From: Bacteriovoracaceae bacterium
GTDB lineage: Bacteria > Bdellovibrionota > Bacteriovoracia > Bacteriovoracales > Bacteriovoracaceae
Direction of reading: 5' to 3'
NCBI GenBank assembly: GCA_947448495.1
Contig: CANFNX010000009.1
Coordinates: 1-36,361, forward strand
Length of the DNA stretch: 36,361 nucleotides
The position numbers were made by a program, and so were the translations under genes. Below, piece by piece: positions 31,979 to 36,361 of this stretch (position 1 is its first letter; every line of letters starts with the position of its first letter). A model generated the notes under the pieces. The model had not been told where the DNA came from, did no database searches, and saw only the letters and a program-made list of their open reading frames with translations.

Positions 31979-33028
31979 GTGAAACCTGTTAATCTTAATC
32001 AGTTGTTAATCCATCCTAAAAACTTAACAGCTCTAAGTTTTTTCCTCCCTCAAAAGTACGAGGCACATCAGCTGGAGTCTTTTCTTGAGGACATGAAAAC
32101 TCAGCTGCAATTAAGAGGTAAGCATAAGTTAGAAAAATTGCTTATCAATCATTACGCTGATATTAAAAAAATAGTCCTTGCACATCCTCACCAATCGATA
32201 GGTTTCTTTCTCTCTGAAAAAACTCAAGGCTATATTCTTTTGAACGTTCAGGTGGAGAGTTACTGTATTATTAGCTCGACCTTTCATGTACGACCGATAT
32301 TAGAGGAGCTATTTGTTAATCCAGACTATATCGTCGTTAATGTTTCGCTCTATGATATAAAAATTTATCGCGGTGATTTTCATCATTTGGAAATTATCAA
32401 GCAGTTTGAATTTGATGAGCTTGCGATTGATCTCAAAGCGAGAGTTTTTTCTCCAAAACATGTAGGTCTTATTCCTTATAAAACCATCCTTGCACTCAAA
32501 TCCATCGCGCGACAAGTACGAGAAATGACCCAATACGAATCTATTCCGATTGTTGTTACTGGGTTGGATGAAATGAAACAAATCTTCCTCAACTCTTTTA
32601 GTCATACCTACGGGATCATTAGCCATGTTCAGGAAGATTTCTATGAAAAAACCTGCGTGGAAATACTTGAAAAATGTAAAATGTTTCGTTACTCAGTGAT
32701 TGATTTTTATTCGGCCCAATTTAAAGAAAAATTAAAGAAGATGGTCAAGTCTAAGAGGCTCCTATCTGATCTGGGTGAAATCATTTTGGCGGCCAAAGGT
32801 GGAAAGGTTCTTCAATTAGTTATACCAACGGAAAAAAAATTATTAGGTTTTGTTTCTTTTGAGACAGGTGAATACGAGATTTTAAAGAAATCTCAAAAGA
32901 ATAGACAGTCAGTTGACATATTAAATGAACTTGCTGAGGAAGTGATTCGCCAGGGTGGGAAAATTCAAATTTTAGCACCTCATTTCTTTCCACAGGATTC
33001 ACATGCTCTTGCGATTCTTCGGAGTTAA
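31979..33028 (+). CDS. baeRF-family (bacterial eRF1-like) protein
   Basis: 349 residues starting with GTG (MKPVNLNQLL), which has GAGGG ten bases upstream. The layout matches bacterial archaeo-eukaryotic release-factor-like (baeRF) proteins: a helical N-terminus, SIGFFLSEKTQGYILLNVQV, then SSTFHVRPILEELFV and a YIVVNVSLYDIKIYRGD strand pair, with the C-terminal hallmark LAEEVIRQGGKIQILAPHFF and ALAILRS. These are distant homologues of eRF1, proposed by comparative studies to act on ribosomes in stress. No GGQ release motif is visible, so it should not be a classical release factor. Three bases upstream of the fusion gene, likely cotranscribed. Confidence 0.7.
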   Translation: MKPVNLNQLLIHPKNLTALSFFLPQKYEAHQLESFLEDMKTQLQLRGKHKLEKLLINHYADIKKIVLAHPHQSIGFFLSEKTQGYILLNVQVESYCIISSTFHVRPILEELFVNPDYIVVNVSLYDIKIYRGDFHHLEIIKQFEFDELAIDLKARVFSPKHVGLIPYKTILALKSIARQVREMTQYESIPIVVTGLDEMKQIFLNSFSHTYGIISHVQEDFYEKTCVEILEKCKMFRYSVIDFYSAQFKEKLKKMVKSKRLLSDLGEIILAAKGGKVLQLVIPTEKKLLGFVSFETGEYEILKKSQKNRQSVDILNELAEEVIRQGGKIQILAPHFFPQDSHALAILRS

Positions 33029-33031
33029 AAA

Positions 33032-34375
33032 ATGAAAACGTCTCATTATCTTGATTTTTCACCCAAGCTTGGAGAGCGTGTCTTTATTGCTGATGGGGCA
33101 AAAGTGATTGGCCGTGCTGAATTGGGTGATCATGTGAGCATTTGGTTCAACTCAGTTGTCCGTGCAGACGTTAATTCAATTGTGATTGGTAAAAATACGA
33201 ACGTCCAAGACTTATGTATGTTTCATGTGACAGAATTCAATGCACTTACAATAGGAGAGAACACTTCATTTGGTCACAGTGTCGTGTTACATGGATGCAA
33301 AATTGGAAACGGTTGTTTGATTGGAATGGGGGCCATTATCCTGGATGGTGCAGAGATTGGTGACAATTGCCTTGTGGCGGCAGGGTCTCTTGTTTCACCG
33401 GGAAAAAAGTTTCCTCCTGGTAGTTTGATCAAGGGGAGACCAGCTGTAGTTGAAAGGCCACTCAATCCAGATGAAATACAAAAAATTTCTCATCACTTCG
33501 AAGCTTATCTTAATTATAAAGAACAGTATTTAGGGATGGAAGAGTCACCGGAAAAAAAAAAGGGACTGAAGGGGAGCCTTGAGTTTTTTTATCAATCTGT
33601 AAAACAGCATAATCTTTTTTTACTAGCTTCTTCTTTTGCTTATTATGCGACCTTATCCCTTGCCCCTCTATTACTTATCCTTATGGGACTCGGTTCACTT
33701 TTAGAAGAACATATTCAGACCTCCATGATAAAACAGATTTCGCTTATCTTGCCTGGTCTTGGTGATATTCTTCAGTTAATTTTTAAGAATCTCAAAAACA
33801 GAGTGGATCTTGGTACCGTTTCTGGTTATCTAGGTCTCGTGTTTCTTATTTTCCTGTCATCTATTCTTTTCAAGCACCTTCGCCATGCCTTTGATGTGAT
33901 TTATGGGGACTTTAATCCCATTAGGAAGAGGTCATTTCTTCAAATCCTCAAAGAACGCGGCTGGGTTATGCTCATCGCTTTCATCATGTGCTCATTATTT
34001 ATCCTGTCACTCTTAATTGGACCTTTTCTTCAGTATATTGCACCATACTTATTTGTGAGCTTTGCCGTTAAAAAAGTTCTGCAGGTTACTCTCAGTTTTA
34101 TTGTCTTAACCATCCTTTTTACGGGTCTTTATCTTTTTACTCCGACTCGCCGGAATCCATTTTCTCATTGTTTTAAAATGGCGCTTGTGACTTCACTGAG
34201 CTTTGTTTTCGGTAATTATCTGGCGGGACTTTATATCAGAAAGATTGCACTCCAATCTCTTTATGGTGCTGCGGGGGGAATTCTCGTCTTCTTGTTATGG
34301 GCGTTTTATTCTTCTTTGATGGTGTTCTTTACTGTGGAATTATTCCAAATGTGGCGAAAAAAAAAGGGAGCCTAA
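33032..34375 (+). CDS. Fusion: gamma-carbonic-anhydrase-like domain plus YihY/BrkB membrane domain
   Basis: 447 residues. Residues 1 to about 165 form a left-handed beta-helix of the gamma-carbonic anhydrase/YrdA-PaaY type, with the three zinc histidines H65, H82 and H87 (VTEFN follows H65; GHSVVLHGC holds the others), R44, D46, Q59 and D60 in place. A linker (about 166-182, ESPEKKKGLKG) leads to a YihY/BrkB domain (about 183-440) with five or six membrane helices: SFAYYATLSLAPLLLILMGL, LFKHLRHAFDVIYGD, FTPTRRNPF and LYGAAGGILVFLLWAFYS. In E. coli these are separate proteins. No stop, frameshift or start separates them. The TAA lies inside the terminator loop. Confidence 0.9.
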   Translation: MKTSHYLDFSPKLGERVFIADGAKVIGRAELGDHVSIWFNSVVRADVNSIVIGKNTNVQDLCMFHVTEFNALTIGENTSFGHSVVLHGCKIGNGCLIGMGAIILDGAEIGDNCLVAAGSLVSPGKKFPPGSLIKGRPAVVERPLNPDEIQKISHHFEAYLNYKEQYLGMEESPEKKKGLKGSLEFFYQSVKQHNLFLLASSFAYYATLSLAPLLLILMGLGSLLEEHIQTSMIKQISLILPGLGDILQLIFKNLKNRVDLGTVSGYLGLVFLIFLSSILFKHLRHAFDVIYGDFNPIRKRSFLQILKERGWVMLIAFIMCSLFILSLLIGPFLQYIAPYLFVSFAVKKVLQVTLSFIVLTILFTGLYLFTPTRRNPFSHCFKMALVTSLSFVFGNYLAGLYIRKIALQSLYGAAGGILVFLLWAFYSSLMVFFTVELFQMWRKKKGA

Positions 34376-34394
34376 GCTCCCCATTTTTATTTTT
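34357..34394. terminator. Bidirectional intrinsic terminator between the fusion gene and speA
   Basis: GGGAGC (34366-34371), loop CTAA and GCTCCC (34376-34381). On the plus strand the stem is followed by CATTTTTATTTTTT; on the minus strand by nine T's. It can therefore end both transcripts. The plus-strand stop codon TAA (34373-34375) sits in the loop. Confidence 0.88.
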
Positions 34395-36342
34395 TTAAGT
34401 AAGTGTAACTTCTCAGACAATTTTCGTAAAAATCAGTTAAATCCACACCCTCTCTAGGTCTAATCTTTCCACGTTTCACTTGAAGATCCACATTCGCTTT
34501 CATCGTTTGTGCCAACGTCTCTGGATTGTATTGAAGTGTTGAAAGGACGTGGCTCGCACGATTCCCGTAAATCACTTCTTCGATGTAAAAGTCTGTAGGA
34601 TCATCATCATCACAGAAGATATGGACTTCGTTTAAGCGGCCAAAGCAGTTATGGTTATCACCCATAATATCTTGGTAGGCACCAGTCATAAATAGGCCAA
34701 TAAAGTAGTCTTCTCCTGAGTTGAGCTTATGTAAGGGCATGGTGTTGGTCGGACCATCAGCTGAAAGGAAGGTGTCTATTTTTCCATCTGAATCACATGT
34801 GATATCAACTAAGGTACACAGCTCAGTAGGTTTTTCATTTAATTTATGAAGGGGAAGGATGGGGAGTATTTGTCCAATCGCCCAAGTATCGGGTGCTGAT
34901 TGGAAAATAGAGAAGTTGCACATGTATTGAGAAGCCATTTGGTTTTTTAACAGAAGAATCTCATCAGGCGCATATTCATCTTTGATTGCATGATCGACAA
35001 TTTTTTTACAAATACGCCAATACATAGTTTCAAGCTTGGCCCTTTCTTCAAGCGAAAGGATACCAAATTTAAAAGCCGAAACTGATTCTTCTTTTAATTT
35101 GGTCGCATCGTTAAAAATATCCTGATAGTTTTTTTCATTCAAATCGGTTTGAAGATCCCGCATGTTGGTAACAAGAATGTTTTCACTTACAACTTTATCG
35201 GTGTTGAAACTTTCTGAGCCAATTTCTAATGCTCCAAAGACATTTGTCACCACACATGAGTGATGAGCAGTGATCGCTCTGCCTGATTCAGAGACAATAT
35301 TTGGATGGGGAACATCTTCAAGATCGCAAACCTGCTTGAGGATATAAACGACGTCAGCGACGTAATCCTTCATGGTGTAGTTGATGGAAGAAGGAGCATT
35401 TGATCGCGTTCCATCATAATTGACACCAACACCACCACCGACATCAAAGAATTCAAGCTTAGCACCTTCTTTGAAGAGTTTGGCGTAAATTCTTGCACCT
35501 TCTGAAATTGAATCTTTGATCGTTTTGATATCTGGGATTTGGGAGCCAATATGAAAATGAAAGAGCTTTAAACAGTGAGTTTTCTCAATTGATTTTAGAT
35601 ATTTTACGGCCTGTAGAATTTCTGTAATGGTTAGACCAAATTTCGCATAGTCACCACCAGATGAGGCCCACTTCCCAGAGGATTTTGTTGCGATCTTGGC
35701 CCTAAGACCGATCATTGGCTCAACACCAGTCTCCTGAGATAATTGCATGAGATCCAGAAGCTCTGAGTATTTTTCAACTACGACGATAATTTTTCTTCCC
35801 AACTGGATTCCAAGCAGAGCGAGCCTAAGCAGATCCTTGTCTTTGTAACCATTCACAACCGTAAGTGAGTTTTGATTGGTGTTCATAGCAAGAGCAGCAA
35901 TCAACTCAGGTTTAGAGCCTGCCTCAAGTCCATAATTGTAGGGTGAGCCAGCATCGACAATTTCTTCAACCACTTCTCTCATCTGGTTGACCTTAATGGG
36001 ATAAACACCAAAATAGGTCCCTGTGAAGCGTGCCTCTTCAATTGTCTCACGAAATGTTTTATTGAGATTGGCCACTTGAGCACGAAGAATATCATGAAAT
36101 CGAATAACGGCCGGAAAAGGAATCTTTTTATCCTTCATCTCTTCTACCACTTCCATGATATTGATCAGAGGACCATTTTCTTTTCTCGTAGGATTAATAC
36201 ATAAGTCACCCTTATCATTGACTGTGAAATAACCTTCACCCCAGCGGCTGATTTGATAGATTTCATCAGCATCGGCTTTAGACCATTCTGAAATGGCATC
36301 CAGGTTATGAAAACGAGTGAATTGTGACGGTGTAGTTTTCAA
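34387..36342 (-). CDS. speA: Biosynthetic arginine decarboxylase
   Basis: 651 residues, close to E. coli SpeA (658). PLP enzyme converting arginine to agmatine on the way to putrescine. Motifs: SRWGEGYF near the start, VYPIKVNQ with K117 as the PLP lysine, HFHIGSQ, FDVGGGVGVNYDG, SESGRAITAHHS and, near the C-terminus, LVDITCDSDGKI with the active-site cysteine. The start is a TTG at 36342: GGAGG lies nine bases upstream and no ATG occurs nearby in frame, so TTG initiation is likely. Complete within the window and transcribed alone as far as seen. Confidence 0.96.
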   Translation of the reverse strand: MKTTPSQFTRFHNLDAISEWSKADADEIYQISRWGEGYFTVNDKGDLCINPTRKENGPLINIMEVVEEMKDKKIPFPAVIRFHDILRAQVANLNKTFRETIEEARFTGTYFGVYPIKVNQMREVVEEIVDAGSPYNYGLEAGSKPELIAALAMNTNQNSLTVVNGYKDKDLLRLALLGIQLGRKIIVVVEKYSELLDLMQLSQETGVEPMIGLRAKIATKSSGKWASSGGDYAKFGLTITEILQAVKYLKSIEKTHCLKLFHFHIGSQIPDIKTIKDSISEGARIYAKLFKEGAKLEFFDVGGGVGVNYDGTRSNAPSSINYTMKDYVADVVYILKQVCDLEDVPHPNIVSESGRAITAHHSCVVTNVFGALEIGSESFNTDKVVSENILVTNMRDLQTDLNEKNYQDIFNDATKLKEESVSAFKFGILSLEERAKLETMYWRICKKIVDHAIKDEYAPDEILLLKNQMASQYMCNFSIFQSAPDTWAIGQILPILPLHKLNEKPTELCTLVDITCDSDGKIDTFLSADGPTNTMPLHKLNSGEDYFIGLFMTGAYQDIMGDNHNCFGRLNEVHIFCDDDDPTDFYIEEVIYGNRASHVLSTLQYNPETLAQTMKANVDLQVKRGKIRPREGVDLTDFYENCLRSYTYLKK

Positions 36343-36361
36343 CTAAATACCCCTCCGAAAA

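Noticed and set aside
1..36361. Prophage, insertion sequence, CRISPR array or defence island
   Set aside because: No transposase, integrase, phage structural gene, spaced direct repeats or toxin-antitoxin pair was found; gene content is chromosomal and ordinary in composition.

Overview
This is a gene-dense bacterial chromosomal window of moderate to low GC. It shows no rRNA, tRNA, insertion sequence, prophage or CRISPR array. I read 38 ordinary protein genes plus two very short reading frames. The mix fits a Gram-negative predator-like member of the Bdellovibrionota, perhaps a Bacteriovorax or Peredibacter relative. That mix is many secreted proteins of unknown family, an extracellular endonuclease I, a secreted metallopeptidase, a ceramidase-like membrane protein, c-di-GMP proteins and SCOT/AtoE ketoacid genes. 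The taxonomic guess is inference from gene content; no marker gene is present.

Layout: 1-2480 holds a proB-proA-yajQ operon (minus). 2621-3478 is a secreted M91-like metallopeptidase. 3480-6211 is scoAB divergent from atoE (acetoacetate and short-chain fatty acid use). 6191-9176 is a minus-strand run: YkgJ-type Cys protein, secreted unknown, endA nuclease, ceramidase-like protein. 9182-10090 is an RlmM/FtsJ-like RNA methyltransferase. 10092-11969 holds three secreted unknowns, followed by an FAD oxidase (to 13402), a CoA-binding protein and a periplasmic 5'-nucleotidase. 15538-19801 holds a long U32 protein (RlhA-like), a secreted esterase and rluE. 19828-20905 holds a possible leader peptide, a 26-residue membrane peptide, a SUI1/YciH protein and a secreted unknown. 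20892-22253 holds an AAA_28 kinase and a DTW tRNA-modification protein, divergent from one another. 22234-25249 looks like a c-di-GMP-linked exopolysaccharide module (GT2, YaiO-like barrel, PilZ). 25246-28722 holds a secreted unknown, srkA and a large Gly/Ser-rich exported protein. 28725-31898 is a PhoD lipoprotein, Maf/YceF, unknown, ROK kinase operon. 31979-34375 is a baeRF-family protein followed by a fusion of a gamma-carbonic-anhydrase domain with a YihY/BrkB membrane domain. 34387-36342 is speA.

Three window-wide patterns stand out. First, all ten convergent gene pairs meet with stop codons overlapping or at most 11 bases apart, and only one junction has a clear intrinsic terminator. 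Second, several genes lack a Shine-Dalgarno sequence and instead carry a -10-like box about 6-8 bases before the start codon, which predicts leaderless mRNAs; most of these genes act on translation or RNA modification. Third, short perfect inverted repeats sit on or around ribosome binding sites at two places. The most novel candidates are the uORF/hairpin/26-residue peptide unit near 19.9 kb and the carbonic-anhydrase/YihY fusion near 33-34 kb.
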